Below are positions 8,618-18,269 of a stretch of 64,000 nt of DNA, piece by piece. The DNA comes from Paenarthrobacter sp. GOM3. Lineage in GTDB: Bacteria > Actinomycetota > Actinomycetes > Actinomycetales > Micrococcaceae. Under the pieces are notes generated by a model. That model was given only the letters and a program-made list of their open reading frames with translations, did not search any database and was not told where the DNA came from. A program made the translations under genes and the position numbers. The DNA lies in the NCBI RefSeq assembly GCF_018215265.2, contig NZ_CP136562.1, positions 2,666,001 to 2,730,000 of the forward strand, given 5' to 3'. Each line of letters starts with the position of its first letter. The first letter of the stretch is position 1.

Positions 8618-9754
8618 TTAGCGCAGGCCTGTCTTGCGGGTCAGCGCCAAGTGGATCAGTTCATCAATCAGATCGGCATAAGCCAGGCCCGATGCCGCCC
8701 ACATTTGCGGGTACATGCTCTTGGGGGTAAAGCCAGGCATGGTGTTGATCTCGTTGATGATCAGCTCGCCGGCCGGGGTGTAGAAGAAGTCGACACGGCT
8801 GAGGCCTTCCGCTCCAACGGCATCAAAGGCGACGGCGGCCAACTCGCGTACGCGGGCGATCGCGTCCTCGGGCATGTCTGCCGGGCAGCTGAGGGCCGCG
8901 GCGCCGTCCTCCACGTACTTGGCAGCAAAGTCGTAGAACTGGTGGTCTCCGGCAGCCACCGCGATTTCGCCCGGCATGGACGTACGGGGAACGTCCGTGC
9001 CGCGTCCTTGGAGGACGGCGCACTCAATCTCGCGGCCAACGATTCCTGCTTCGATGACCAGCTTGAGATCGTGCCGGCGGGCTTCCTCGATGGCAGCGTC
9101 GAGCCCCTCCAGGGAGTCCACTTTGGAAATGCCCATGGAGGAACCTGCCCGGGCCGGTTTGACGAACACGGGGAAACCCAACTTGTCGACGCGTTTCCGG
9201 ACTGCCTCCGCATCGGTGAGCCAGTCACGGTCAGTCACGGCCACATAGGGTCCCACGGCCAATCCGGCGGCTTCGAACACCACTTTCATGAAGTGCTTAT
9301 CCATGCCCACCGCCGAGGCCAGTACACCGGCGCCAACGTAGCGCGTATCCGACAGTTCAAGGAGGCCCTGGACAGTTCCGTCCTCGCCCCACGGCCCGTG
9401 CAGCAGCGGGAAGACGACGTCGACGGAACCGAGCTCCTGCGGAACCTCATTGGGCTCGGTGACGATGAGCTGGTGCTCGCCGCCGATCTCTGCCAAGGTC
9501 ACAGTCCGGCCCGACGGAGTTACCTCGGGAAGAGCTGCGGAGCTCAAGGACCATTGGCTGGTGTCGCCGGAGGCCAGGACCCATTGTCCTGACTTGGCGA
9601 TGCCGATGGGGATGACCTCGTACTTGTCCTTATCGATGGCGCCCATGACACCGGCAGCCGTGACGCAACTGACCGCATGCTCACTTGACCGCCCGCCAAA
9701 GAGGATCGCTACCCGGGGGCGGCGTGTCGCAGGAGTGGAATCTTCAGTCACCAT
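8618..9754 (-). CDS. ddl: D-alanine--D-alanine ligase
   Basis: A 378-residue ATP-grasp ligase that joins two D-alanines for the peptidoglycan stem peptide. AILFGGRSSEHAVS at the N-terminus, LLHGPWGEDGTVQG, FVKPARAGSSMGISK (ATP-binding), and the C-terminal FFYTPAGELIINEINTMPGFTP, including the Mg-binding NEIN, are present. It is the last gene of the leftward run murA-plsC-gpsA-ddl; its ATG overlaps the gpsA stop by one base (TGATG), so translation is coupled. It ends directly against the stop of the convergent DUF3515 gene. Confidence 0.97.
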   Translation of the reverse strand: MVTEDSTPATRRPRVAILFGGRSSEHAVSCVTAAGVMGAIDKDKYEVIPIGIAKSGQWVLASGDTSQWSLSSAALPEVTPSGRTVTLAEIGGEHQLIVTEPNEVPQELGSVDVVFPLLHGPWGEDGTVQGLLELSDTRYVGAGVLASAVGMDKHFMKVVFEAAGLAVGPYVAVTDRDWLTDAEAVRKRVDKLGFPVFVKPARAGSSMGISKVDSLEGLDAAIEEARRHDLKLVIEAGIVGREIECAVLQGRGTDVPRTSMPGEIAVAAGDHQFYDFAAKYVEDGAAALSCPADMPEDAIARVRELAAVAFDAVGAEGLSRVDFFYTPAGELIINEINTMPGFTPKSMYPQMWAASGLAYADLIDELIHLALTRKTGLR

Positions 9755-10806
9755 CAGTAGTCGCCTTCGGACTTCAGTGCCCGGGCCAACAGTCGCGGCC
9801 CCAGGTCATCAACGGACATTCTGCCTTCAAGCACGGCCACTACGGCAGCCGTGATGGGCATTTCGACATTCAGTTTGCCTGCGAGCTCATGGACGGCAGG
9901 CCCGGATTTGATGCCCTCGGCGGTCTGGGTCATCTGTTCGGCCACTTGCTCCAGGCTGAGGCCTTCGCCGAGAAGGCGGCCAGCTGTGTGGTTACGCGAA
10001 AGCGACGACGAGCATGTGGCCACGAGGTCACCGAGCCCGGCAAGCCCGGCCATGGTGAGGGCCTCTCCGCCCAAAGCCAGGGCAAGGCGCGAGGTCTCCG
10101 CCAGGCCGCGGGTAATCACGGATGCCTTGGTGTTGTCGCCCATCTGGCGTCCCTCGCAAATTCCCACCGCAAGGGCAATAACGTTCTTGACGATCCCGCC
10201 GATCTCCACGCCAACAACATCGGTGCTGGTGTAGGGGCGGAAATACGGCGCCGTGCAGCAAAGCGCAATTGCAGAGGCTGTTTCGTTATCGCTGCAGGCA
10301 ACCACTGAGGCAGTGGGCTGCTCCCTGGCGATTTCCATGGCCAGGTTTGGTCCGGAGACCACGGCTACGCGGGAAGCGGGGAGCCCCAGTTCCTGCGCGA
10401 TGACTTCACTCATGCGCGCATCCGTGCCCAGTTCCAGGCCCTTCATCAGGGACACCACCACAGCCTCGGGTGCCAGGAGTGCTTTCCACTCGCCCAGTTG
10501 CGGCCGCAGGGACTGCGCCGGGACGGCCAGGACCACCAATGTGGCGTCCTTCAGGACTTCGGCGACGTCGGTGGAAGCAGTGATGGACGAAGGCAGTTCG
10601 ATGTCCTTGAGGTACTGCCCGTTGCGATGTACCGAGTTGATCTCAGCGACGACCTCGGCTCGCCGGCCCCAGATCCGGATGCTGCGTGTGGCACCGGATG
10701 TGGCGGCCGCGTCTGCCAGGATCTTGGCAAACGTCGTTCCCCATGATCCTGCCCCCAGGACGGCAATCGTCTCCGGGGTCCCTGCCGGGCTTTCCAAAAG
10801 GGTCAT
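9754..10806 (-). CDS. gpsA: NAD(P)-dependent glycerol-3-phosphate dehydrogenase
   Basis: A 350-residue enzyme that reduces dihydroxyacetone phosphate to sn-glycerol-3-phosphate, the backbone of phospholipids. The N-terminal AVLGAGSWGTTFAKIL is the Rossmann NAD-binding motif. SLMKGLELGTD, VVSGPNLAMEIA, the catalytic-lysine region GIVKNVIALAVG and GLAGLGDLVATCSS are all typical. The start ATG at 10806 overlaps the plsC stop by four bases (ATGA). Placement between an acyltransferase and ddl links lipid and cell wall precursor supply. Confidence 0.96.
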   Translation of the reverse strand: MTLLESPAGTPETIAVLGAGSWGTTFAKILADAAATSGATRSIRIWGRRAEVVAEINSVHRNGQYLKDIELPSSITASTDVAEVLKDATLVVLAVPAQSLRPQLGEWKALLAPEAVVVSLMKGLELGTDARMSEVIAQELGLPASRVAVVSGPNLAMEIAREQPTASVVACSDNETASAIALCCTAPYFRPYTSTDVVGVEIGGIVKNVIALAVGICEGRQMGDNTKASVITRGLAETSRLALALGGEALTMAGLAGLGDLVATCSSSLSRNHTAGRLLGEGLSLEQVAEQMTQTAEGIKSGPAVHELAGKLNVEMPITAAVVAVLEGRMSVDDLGPRLLARALKSEGDY

Positions 10807-11576
10807 TCGCCGTCCTCCGGTTCCGGAGCGCCTGTGGATCCACGTTCGACAAAGCGGCCATGCTTGGACTGTTTGTGCACAGCCGGGTCCCAGCGTTCCG
10901 CGGGAGCAGCCTCGCCCCGAAGTGTTTCAAGGAGCTTGGTGATGGCATCCATGATGACGTCCGTGGCCTCGGTCAACGTGGCCCGATCCAGCGGACGGTC
11001 GGCGAAGGCACTCAGGTCCACGGGCTCCCCCACAAGTACGCGGGCAGTCTTGCGCGGGAAGACGTGGAAACGCTTGGCGTACCGCGGAAAGACTTCATGG
11101 GCACCCCACTGGGCTATGGGCACCACGGGCGCCCCGGTCTGCAGCGCCAGCCTGGCCGCCCCGGTGTGCCCCTTCATGGGCCACAGGTCCGGGTCACGGG
11201 TCAGTGTCCCCTCGGGATAGATGATGATGGCGCCGCCGGCGTCCACCACCTCCTTGGCGACCTGCAGCGAACGGTTGGCTCCCGCCGTCGAGCGCTCAAC
11301 CGGAATCTGCTTGGTGGCCTGAAGCAGGGCCCCCAAAACCGGGACCTTAAAAAGTCCGGCCTTGGCCAGGAAGTGTGGTGGCCGCTTCTGGTTGTAAACC
11401 ATGTGCCCCACGACGATGGGGTCGATCTCAGTGCAGTGGTTGGGTACCGCGATGAAACCGCCCTGCGGCAGTTTCTCCAGCCCCTCCCATTTTTTGTTCA
11501 TCAGGATGTTCATCAAGGGGCGCGCCAGGCCCGCCAGCAAGATAAACGTGGCACGGCTCTTGGCCGATTCCTTCAC
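10803..11576 (-). CDS. plsC: 1-acyl-sn-glycerol-3-phosphate acyltransferase family protein
   Basis: A 257-residue membrane-associated acyltransferase of the PlsC family. The catalytic NHCTEIDP (HX4D box, about residue 47), the substrate-binding YPEGTLTRDP (about 140) and a hydrophobic N-terminal segment support transfer of an acyl chain to lysophosphatidic acid at the membrane. It follows murA by 11 bases and overlaps gpsA by four. The C-terminal 40 residues are charged and low in conservation. Closely related paralogues act on other lysophospholipids, so the exact acceptor is an assumption. Confidence 0.9.
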   Translation of the reverse strand: MKESAKSRATFILLAGLARPLMNILMNKKWEGLEKLPQGGFIAVPNHCTEIDPIVVGHMVYNQKRPPHFLAKAGLFKVPVLGALLQATKQIPVERSTAGANRSLQVAKEVVDAGGAIIIYPEGTLTRDPDLWPMKGHTGAARLALQTGAPVVPIAQWGAHEVFPRYAKRFHVFPRKTARVLVGEPVDLSAFADRPLDRATLTEATDVIMDAITKLLETLRGEAAPAERWDPAVHKQSKHGRFVERGSTGAPEPEDGE

Positions 11577-11587
11577 AGGATCTCCCG

Positions 11588-12913
11588 CTACTTGGTGGTA
11601 ATGATGTCGAAATCGGCGCCCAGGCCAGCCAGTTTCTCGGTGAAGCGCTCGTATCCGCGGTTGATGATGTCAATGCCGGTCACCTTGGAGGTGCCCGTTG
11701 CAGCAAGCGCAGCGATGAGATGGCTGAAACCGCCGCGGAGATCCGGAATGTCGATGTCCGTTCCCCGCAAGGGAGTGGGTCCGGAGATTACTGCCGAGTG
11801 CAGGAAGTTCCGCTGGCCAAAACGGCAAGGTACGCTCCCCAGGCACTCACGGTGCACCTGGATGTTCGCACCCATCCGTGCCAGGGCTTCGGTAAACCCG
11901 AAACGGTTCTCATAAACGGTCTCGTGGACGATCGAAACGCCCTCGGCCTGGGTCAGGGCAACCACGAGGGGCTGCTGCCAGTCCGTCATGAAGCCAGGGT
12001 GAACGTCGGTCTCCAGGACCAACGGGGAGAGCTTGCCGCCCTGGTGGTAAAAACGGATGCCGTCGTCGCCGATGTCCATGCCGCCACCGACCTTGCGGTA
12101 GGTGTTCAGGAAGGTCATCATGTCGCGCTGCGACGCACCCTCGACGAAGATGTCGCCACGGGTAACCAGTGCAGCAGAAGCCCAGGAAGCGGACTCGTTG
12201 CGGTCCGGCAGCGCCCGGTGGTTGTACCCGCGCAGGTCCTTGACGCCTTCGATGCGAATGGTGCGGTCCGTCTGGACGCTGATGATCGCGCCCATTTTCT
12301 GCAGGACCGCGATGAGGTCGATGATCTCCGGCTCCGTCGCAGCCCCAATGAGTTCGGTAATGCCCTCGGCGCGGGTCGCACTGAGCAAGACCTGCTCGGT
12401 GGCTCCCACGGACGGGTATGGGAGCGAAATCTTGGCGCCATGCAGGCCATGGGGAGCGGAGATGTGGATGCCACCCGGACGCTTTTCCACCACTGCGCCG
12501 AACTGGCGGAGCACGTTCAGGTGGTAATCGATCGGCCTGTCACCGATTTTGCAGCCGCCGAGGTCGGGAATGAAAGCCTCGCCGATGGCATGGATCAGCG
12601 GCCCACACAAGAGGATGGGAATCCGCGAGTCGCCGGCGTGCGCGTCAATAGCGGTGCTGGAAGCGGTTTTGGCGCCTTGGGGATCCAAGGTAAGGTCACC
12701 CGTCACGGGGTCCTTCGCGACGGTCACTCCATGGAGCTGCAGCAGGCTGGTGACAACCTCTACATCCTTGATCTCCGGCACGTTCCTCAGCACCGATGGT
12801 TCACTGCCCAGCAACGCGGCAACCATGGCCTTGGGCACCAGGTTCTTGGCACCGCGAACGGTCACTCGCCCGGTCAACGGGACGCCACCGCGGATTGTCA
12901 GAACACTACTCAT
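11588..12913 (-). CDS. murA: UDP-N-acetylglucosamine 1-carboxyvinyltransferase
   Basis: A 441-residue EPSP-synthase-fold enzyme that transfers enolpyruvate from PEP to UDP-GlcNAc, the first committed step of peptidoglycan synthesis. The N-terminal VRGAKNLVPKAM (active-site Lys/Asn region) and the loop DLGGCKIGDRPID near residue 120 contain the catalytic cysteine targeted by fosfomycin in this family, so it is the Cys rather than the Asp form. The start is ATG 12913, giving MSSVLTIRGG. It is the first gene of the leftward operon; the roughly 250 bases upstream hold its promoter and the leuD terminator. Confidence 0.96.
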   Translation of the reverse strand: MSSVLTIRGGVPLTGRVTVRGAKNLVPKAMVAALLGSEPSVLRNVPEIKDVEVVTSLLQLHGVTVAKDPVTGDLTLDPQGAKTASSTAIDAHAGDSRIPILLCGPLIHAIGEAFIPDLGGCKIGDRPIDYHLNVLRQFGAVVEKRPGGIHISAPHGLHGAKISLPYPSVGATEQVLLSATRAEGITELIGAATEPEIIDLIAVLQKMGAIISVQTDRTIRIEGVKDLRGYNHRALPDRNESASWASAALVTRGDIFVEGASQRDMMTFLNTYRKVGGGMDIGDDGIRFYHQGGKLSPLVLETDVHPGFMTDWQQPLVVALTQAEGVSIVHETVYENRFGFTEALARMGANIQVHRECLGSVPCRFGQRNFLHSAVISGPTPLRGTDIDIPDLRGGFSHLIAALAATGTSKVTGIDIINRGYERFTEKLAGLGADFDIITTK

Positions 12914-13090
12914 CTATACCGGTTTCCTCACGACTACTCGCCCCCCAAACTTACAAAGGCTCCAGCTAAGCATAGAAGCTCGCGTTACCGAACCGAAATG
13001 GACCCACCCGGCGGCACGAGGATCGGCTTCGCGCCAAAGTGCAGCGGCAGTGCAGTCAAAGCGCAGCAAAAGTGCGGCCAACGACCGACG

Positions 13091-13131
13091 AAAAAGGACC
13101 GCCCGCCCCTTCTACGGGGCGTCGACGGTCC
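13091..13131 (-). terminator. Intrinsic terminator after leuCD
   Basis: On the reverse strand GGACCG pairs with CGGTCC around an inner GCCCC/GGGGC stem, followed by five T residues. It lies about 35 bases past the leuD stop and ahead of the murA promoter region. Confidence 0.85.
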
Positions 13132-13165
13132 TCTCTCAGCGCAATTTCGAAGCCATCAGCTGTGG

Positions 13166-13768
13166 CTACTGAACTTTCGCCGGCAGCGTCCTTGGTTTGA
13201 AGGACGGGCGCGTGGCCTCGTACGCCGTGATGTCTTCCTCGTGCTGGAGGGTCAGTCCGATGTCGTCCAGGCCTTCCAGGAGGCGCCAGCGTGTGTAGTC
13301 GTCGATCTCGAAGGGAGCTACGACGTTGCCGCACTCCACTGTCTTGCTCACGAGGTCGACTTTCACCTCGGTGCCAGGCTGGTTCTCCAGCACCTTCCAG
13401 ATCAGCTCAATGTCGTCCTGGGCAACCTGGGCGGCCAGCAGGCCCTGCTTCCCGGAGTTGCCACGGAAAATATCGGCGAACCGCGAGGAGAGCACGGCCT
13501 TGAAACCGTAGTCCTTCAGTGCCCAGACAGCGTGTTCACGGGACGAACCGGTGCCGAAATCAGGGCCAGCCACCAGCACGGAGCCGGCGCTGAAGGGCGT
13601 CTGGTTGAGGATGAAGGACTCGTCCTTGCGCCAGGCAGCGAACAGGGCGTCCTCGAAGCCGGTCCGGGTGATGCGCTTGAGGTAAACAGCGGGGATGATC
13701 TGGTCGGTGTCCACATTGCTCTGGCGCAGCGGTACACCAATGCCGGTGTGGGTTGTGAATGCTTCCAT
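13166..13768 (-). CDS. leuD: 3-isopropylmalate dehydratase small subunit
   Basis: A 200-residue small subunit of isopropylmalate isomerase, which interconverts 2- and 3-isopropylmalate in leucine synthesis together with LeuC. The start is ATG 13768, giving [30 protein letters not shown] with the NVDTDQI motif. [13 protein letters not shown] near residue 70 is the substrate-recognition loop of aconitase-family small subunits. It lies nine bases after leuC in the same operon. A strong terminator follows. Confidence 0.97.
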   Translation of the reverse strand: MEAFTTHTGIGVPLRQSNVDTDQIIPAVYLKRITRTGFEDALFAAWRKDESFILNQTPFSAGSVLVAGPDFGTGSSREHAVWALKDYGFKAVLSSRFADIFRGNSGKQGLLAAQVAQDDIELIWKVLENQPGTEVKVDLVSKTVECGNVVAPFEIDDYTRWRLLEGLDDIGLTLQHEEDITAYEATRPSFKPRTLPAKVQ

Positions 13769-13777
13769 GGGATCCTC

Positions 13778-15229
13778 CTAGACTGCGATTCCGGTCAATG
13801 TGCCCGCGGAAGCGGACTCCAGGTCCGACGGCGAGCTCAGCGTGCCCCGAACGGCTGTGGCTGCTGCCACCACGGGCGAGACCAGGTGCGTGCGCCCACC
13901 CTTGCCCTGGCGGCCTTCAAAGTTCCGGTTGGAGGTGGAGGCGCAGCGCTCTCCCGGCTCCAGCTGGTCCGGGTTCATGCCCAAGCACATGGAGCAACCG
14001 GCGAAGCGCCATTCAGCTCCGAATTCCTTGAAGACCTTGTCCAGGCCCTCTGCTTCGGCTTCCAGGCGGACCCGGGCGGATCCCGGAACCACCAGCATGC
14101 GGACGTTGGGGTCCTTGGCGCGGCCGCGAATGATGTCTGCAGCGACGCGGAGGTCCTCAATGCGGGAGTTGGTGCAGGAGCCCAGGAAGACCGTGTCAAC
14201 GCGGATGTCCTTCATGGGCGTGCCGGCTTCGAGGCCCATGTACTGCAGGGCACGCTCGGCGGCAGCTTTTGCGTTCTCGTCGCCGAAGTCTTCCGGGGAA
14301 GGAACCTTGGCGGAGAGCGAGACACCCTGGCCGGGGTTGGTACCCCAGGTCACGAAGGGTTCCAGGGTGTCGGCGTCGAGGTCGACTTCAACGTCGAACG
14401 TCGCGTCAGCATCCGTGTGGAGCGTGTTCCAATACTCGACGGCGGCATCCCAGTCGGCGCCTTCCGGCGCGTGGGGGCGACCCTGCATGTAGTCGTAGGT
14501 GGTCTGGTCCGGAGCCACCATACCCGCACGGGCGCCAGCTTCGATGGACATGTTGCAGATGGTCATGCGTGCGTCCATGGACAGCGCCCGGATGGCCGAA
14601 CCACGGTATTCCAGGACGTAGCCCTGTCCACCACCTGTGCCGATCTTGGCGATCACGGCGAGGATGATGTCCTTGGCCGTGACGCCGGGGCGCAGGGTGC
14701 CCTCAACGTTGATGGCCATGGTCTTGAACGGCTTCAGCGACAATGTCTGGGTTGCCATGACGTGCTCAACCTCGGACGTGCCAATGCCCATGGCCAGTGC
14801 ACCAAAGGCACCGTGCGTGGAAGTGTGCGAGTCGCCGCAGACCACGGTCATGCCCGGCTGGGTGAGACCCAACTGGGGACCAACCACGTGCACGATTCCC
14901 TGTTCCTTGTCACCCAGGGAGTGCAGGCGGACGCCGAATTCCTTGCAGTTGGCCCGCAGCGTTTCAATCTGGGTGCGGCTGGTAAGGTCGGCGATCGGCT
15001 TGTCGATGTCCAACGTTGGAGTGTTGTGGTCCTCCGTCGCGATGGTGAGGTCCACGCGGCGCAGTTGCCTGCCCGCCAGGCGCAGGCCTTCAAAGGCCTG
15101 CGGGGATGTCACTTCGTGAACGAGGTGCAGGTCGATGAAGAGAAGGTCGGGCTGGGCATTGGCTCCTTCGCCCTCACCTTTGCGCACGATGTGCGCATCC
15201 CAGACTTTCTCGGCCAGTGTCTTTCCCAC
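13778..15229 (-). CDS. leuC: 3-isopropylmalate dehydratase large subunit
   Basis: A 483-residue aconitase-family [4Fe-4S] enzyme subunit of leucine synthesis. Cluster ligands are visible in [12 protein letters not shown] and [24 protein letters not shown] and [13 protein letters not shown] are further family signatures. The start is GTG 15229, preceded by GGGAG at good spacing. The leuCD operon is divergent from the IclR-type regulator at 15344, with the shared intergenic region carrying a TCTCA-N5-TGAGA palindrome. That layout matches the NdgR/LtbR control of leuCD known from Streptomyces and Corynebacterium. Confidence 0.97.
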   Translation of the reverse strand: MGKTLAEKVWDAHIVRKGEGEGANAQPDLLFIDLHLVHEVTSPQAFEGLRLAGRQLRRVDLTIATEDHNTPTLDIDKPIADLTSRTQIETLRANCKEFGVRLHSLGDKEQGIVHVVGPQLGLTQPGMTVVCGDSHTSTHGAFGALAMGIGTSEVEHVMATQTLSLKPFKTMAINVEGTLRPGVTAKDIILAVIAKIGTGGGQGYVLEYRGSAIRALSMDARMTICNMSIEAGARAGMVAPDQTTYDYMQGRPHAPEGADWDAAVEYWNTLHTDADATFDVEVDLDADTLEPFVTWGTNPGQGVSLSAKVPSPEDFGDENAKAAAERALQYMGLEAGTPMKDIRVDTVFLGSCTNSRIEDLRVAADIIRGRAKDPNVRMLVVPGSARVRLEAEAEGLDKVFKEFGAEWRFAGCSMCLGMNPDQLEPGERCASTSNRNFEGRQGKGGRTHLVSPVVAAATAVRGTLSSPSDLESASAGTLTGIAV

Positions 15230-15308
15230 GGCCTGCTCCCTTCACTGCGGTTTGGTTGTTCCTAGTCCACTGAAGCAGCACCGCTGCGAAATAGGCCAGT
15301 GAAACAAC

Positions 15309-15337
15309 TTGCATCTCAGATATTGAGACGGCAATAT
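15309..15337 (+). promoter_or_regulatory. Candidate promoter of the IclR regulator gene
   Basis: TTGCAT and CAATAT are separated by 17 bases, with the regulator ATG only six bases past the -10-like hexamer. The TCTCA-N5-TGAGA palindrome lies inside the spacer, so bound repressor would block the promoter. This is inferred by eye. Confidence 0.45.
15314..15328. promoter_or_regulatory. Candidate NdgR/LtbR operator between leuC and its regulator
   Basis: TCTCAGATATTGAGA has perfect five-base arms (TCTCA/TGAGA) around an AT-rich centre. It is the only clear dyad in the 114-base leuC/iclR divergent region and lies in the regulator promoter spacer. IclR-family leucine regulators are known to bind the leuC upstream region and their own promoter; binding here is inferred. 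Confidence 0.55.
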
Positions 15338-15343
15338 CATTAC

Positions 15344-16063
15344 ATGGACAATTCTAGTGGAGTCGGTGTCATTGATAAAGCGGCCCAGGTCCTCGATGCT
15401 CTCGAGGCCGGGCCAACGACACTCGCGCAACTTGTAGCGGCCACGGGCCTCGCCCGGCCCACGGTTCACCGGCTCGCGCTGGCGCTGGTTCACCACCGCC
15501 TGGTGAGCCGCGACATCCAGGGACGATTCGTCCTCGGCAGCAGGCTCGTGGAGTTGGCATCCGCTGCGGGAGAAGACCGGCTCATCGCTTCAGCAGGTCC
15601 TGTCCTCATCCAGCTACGGGACGCCACGGGTGAAAGCGCCCAGATTTTCCGCCGGCAAGGCGACTGGCGCGTCTGCGTCGCGTCGGCCGAGCGCCCTATC
15701 GGCCTCAGGGACACCATTCCCGTTGGTACCCAGCTGTCCATGAAGGCCGGCTCCGCCGCCCAGGTGCTGCTGGCATGGGAAGACCATGACCGCTTGCTGG
15801 AGGGGCTGCAGAACGCCCGCTTTACGCCCACCGTCCTGGCGGGAGTACGACGCCGGGGCTGGGGTCAGAGCCTCGGCGAACGCGAACCTGGGGTCGCCTC
15901 GGTTTCGGCCCCCGTCCGTGGGCCGTCCGGAAGGGTGATAGCTGCGGTCTCCATTTCGGGTCCGATCGAGCGCCTTACCCGCCAGCCCGGTCGCCTGCAC
16001 GCCGAAGTGGTCTGCAACGCGGCCCGCGTCCTGACGGAAGCACTCCGGAAGAACAACGACTAG
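15344..16063 (+). CDS. IclR-family regulator of leucine genes (NdgR/LtbR type)
   Basis: About 239 residues. An N-terminal winged helix-turn-helix (VIDKAAQVLDALEAGPTT, then LVAATGLARPTVHRLA near residue 35) is followed by the IclR effector domain (GESAQIFRRQGDW, GLRDTIPVGTQLSMKAGSAAQVLLAW). The start ATG 15344 fits the family; an upstream TTG at 15299 would run through the operator. Divergence from leuCD is the hallmark of NdgR (Streptomyces) and LtbR (Corynebacterium), which repress leuCD and affect tryptophan and nitrogen metabolism. Functional identity is inferred from context, so no symbol is given. Confidence 0.88.
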   Translation: MDNSSGVGVIDKAAQVLDALEAGPTTLAQLVAATGLARPTVHRLALALVHHRLVSRDIQGRFVLGSRLVELASAAGEDRLIASAGPVLIQLRDATGESAQIFRRQGDWRVCVASAERPIGLRDTIPVGTQLSMKAGSAAQVLLAWEDHDRLLEGLQNARFTPTVLAGVRRRGWGQSLGEREPGVASVSAPVRGPSGRVIAAVSISGPIERLTRQPGRLHAEVVCNAARVLTEALRKNND

Positions 16064-16116
16064 TCCGGCGCCGGTCTACGCTGATCCGGCATCCACCATC
16101 GGGACGGGAGCCCAGC

Positions 16117-16653
16117 ATGAGCAACTACGCCGTATTCCTCCGCGGCATCAACGTCGGCGGGATCAACATCAAAATGGCTGATCTCAAGAATGCCCTCCAG
16201 GATTACCCGTTCACCAAGGTCAAGACTTTGCTGGCCAGCGGAAACGTCGTGCTGCAAAGCGAGCTCAGCGCCAAGGACGTCAAGGCCCAGTTCGAGAAGT
16301 GCCTGCGGGACGCGTTCGCCTATGACGCCTGGGTGGTGGTTCTCTCCGCACAGCGGGTTGCCGAACTCGTGGAGGCTTGTCCCTATCCTGCCGACGACAA
16401 GTCCACGCACAGTTACGTGACGCTGGCCTCCGATACCGCCATGCTTGACGAACTCTTCGACGCTGGCCAGGCCTTGGGAAGCGTCGAACAGGTGCGGCTG
16501 GGCCCTGAAGCGTCCGCCTGGCTGGCCCCTGCCGGCGGCACTCTGGAGAGCCCTTTCAGCAAGCTCTCGGCGAAAGCACGATACAAAGCAAGCACCACCA
16601 CCCGGAACCTGCGGACCCTCATCAAGGTCAGGGACGCCGCAGCAGCGCTCTAG
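16117..16653 (+). CDS. DUF1697 family protein
   Basis: A 178-residue cytoplasmic protein beginning MSNYAVFLRGINVGG, the diagnostic N-terminus of DUF1697 (FLRGINVGG). LLASGNVVLQS near residue 40 and the C-terminal TTTRNLRTLIKV match the family, whose function is unknown. It starts 53 bases after the IclR gene on the same strand but is probably independent. Its stop codon overlaps that of the convergent GTPase gene in a shared CTAG. Confidence 0.9.
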   Translation: MSNYAVFLRGINVGGINIKMADLKNALQDYPFTKVKTLLASGNVVLQSELSAKDVKAQFEKCLRDAFAYDAWVVVLSAQRVAELVEACPYPADDKSTHSYVTLASDTAMLDELFDAGQALGSVEQVRLGPEASAWLAPAGGTLESPFSKLSAKARYKASTTTRNLRTLIKVRDAAAAL

Positions 16654-18269
16654 GACGAACGGGCAGCCTTCAACGCCGCATTAAAGGCCTTCAAGCGCGT
16701 GATCTCCACCTCAACGGGCTCAACGATCCGTGTTTCAGCCACCGCCGCAACGGATTCCTTCAACCGTTTGGCGGCTCCGGATGCCCGTATTTTCGCCGCC
16801 CAGCCACCAAAAATGCGGCCGGCGATGGCGAGGAGGATTCCCAACGCGACTCCCCCGGCAACCATCAACGTGGGCCAGGGCCAACCCTCCGTTCGAGGAA
16901 CGTCCGGCACCGGCATCTGGAAGTAGCCCAGCGCCGCCAAGACTCCGAGCCAGCCCAGGCCACCCACCGCCAACAGAAGTGCCAACCATTGCAGGGCGTT
17001 AAAAAGCGCCCACCACAGGGGTCGCTTTGTGGCCTTCAGGTCGGTTCCTGCGATGGCCTGGTCCAAGGCATCCGGCAACTGCTCGCGGCCGTCCCTGGCC
17101 ACACCCCGGATAGCGGCTCGCCACGGCCCCGGAGCACCCGTGGACGCGTCGTCCACGAAGTCCCTGACAGCCGCATCCGTCCGCGCCCGCTCAGGAGCGC
17201 CTGCCGGAGGCAAGGAGGTCCGGCTCAGTTCCGGCTTCGTGTCGCCCCGGCCCAGGTTCAGCCTGCGCAAGGGGTCCGGCCGGAAACGCAACAGCCACCG
17301 CGTCACGGGCCACCCTGTCCTCCGGGCCGACTCCCTCTTGAACGACCGCTGGACCGCGTCCACCACTACAGGTACGTTCGCGGCGGTAGCCAACTCCGAC
17401 GCGAGGCGCGCCTTGGCATTGCCCTTGATCCCGCGCGCTTCGCCCTCCCCGGAGGCCCGGGCCAGCTGCGAGGCCGCCTTCGCGACGTCGGCCGCGAGCC
17501 GCTGCGTCGTTGCCTCCCGCTGGACCACGACGTTCCTGATGGCACCGCGGACGGCTGCAACGCCGTCGCCCGTCACTGCCGAGGCGCTGAGCACGCGAAT
17601 CTTACCCAGGCCGTCGCGGGCGAGGATGCCCTCCAAGGACTCCAAGACGGCTGAGGCGTCCGTGGGGCTTAGCCTGTCTACCTGGTTCAAGACCACCAGC
17701 GTGACGGCGCCGTGGGAGGCCATGGGCTTGAGGAAATCGTTGTGGACCGCTGCATCTGCATACTTCTGCGGATCAAGGACCCACACCAGGACATCCACCA
17801 TGCCCACCATGCGCTGGACGATCTCCCTGTTCTCCGCACGGGTGGAATCGAAGTCCGGCAGGTCGAGGAGGACCAGGCCTGTGTCTTCGCCCGCGAGTCC
17901 GGCCACCGGGGGCAGGGTGTGGCGCTCCTTGACGTCCAGCCAGTCCAACAGCGGTCCACTGCCTTCTTCTCCCCAAATCCCTGCCAAGGGTTCCGAGGTG
18001 GTGGGACGCCGCGCCGTCGCTGCCGCGAGCACACTGCCGGACACTGCGTTGAACAATGAGGATTTGCCACTGCCGGTGGCACCGAAGAAACCCACCACGG
18101 TATGTCCTGCGGATAATGATCGCCGGGAGGCGGCGCGCTCCAGGACGTCATAAACGGATTGGAGTTCCTCATCAGGAAGGACGCCTTCGGCAAGTTCACG
18201 GGCTTCGTTGAGCGATTCGAGCCTGCGCTGCAGGTGGGAGGATTCGCGGACCTGGCTGTGGCGGCTCAT
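16650..18269 (-). CDS. Dynamin-like membrane GTPase, second of a pair
   Basis: A 539-residue P-loop GTPase. GFFGATGSGKSS (G1) near residue 62, LLDLPDFDS (G3) near 133 and VLNQVDRL (G4, with Q in place of the usual K) near 200 are seen. A long charged middle precedes two hydrophobic stretches near residues 420-450 and 470-490, consistent with a membrane hairpin, then a helical tail. It begins in an ATGA overlap with the upstream GTPase, so the two proteins are made together. Tandem dynamin-like genes (DynA/DynB) act at the division septum in Streptomyces; equivalence here is only suggested by architecture. A YfjP-type GTPase is the alternative description. Confidence 0.75.
   Translation of the reverse strand: MSRHSQVRESSHLQRRLESLNEARELAEGVLPDEELQSVYDVLERAASRRSLSAGHTVVGFFGATGSGKSSLFNAVSGSVLAAATARRPTTSEPLAGIWGEEGSGPLLDWLDVKERHTLPPVAGLAGEDTGLVLLDLPDFDSTRAENREIVQRMVGMVDVLVWVLDPQKYADAAVHNDFLKPMASHGAVTLVVLNQVDRLSPTDASAVLESLEGILARDGLGKIRVLSASAVTGDGVAAVRGAIRNVVVQREATTQRLAADVAKAASQLARASGEGEARGIKGNAKARLASELATAANVPVVVDAVQRSFKRESARRTGWPVTRWLLRFRPDPLRRLNLGRGDTKPELSRTSLPPAGAPERARTDAAVRDFVDDASTGAPGPWRAAIRGVARDGREQLPDALDQAIAGTDLKATKRPLWWALFNALQWLALLLAVGGLGWLGVLAALGYFQMPVPDVPRTEGWPWPTLMVAGGVALGILLAIAGRIFGGWAAKIRASGAAKRLKESVAAVAETRIVEPVEVEITRLKAFNAALKAARSS

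Noticed and set aside
11720..15265. Very long forward open frame across murA, leuD and leuC
   Set aside because: It is the antisense shadow of high-GC genes on the other strand, all with clear domains and starts.
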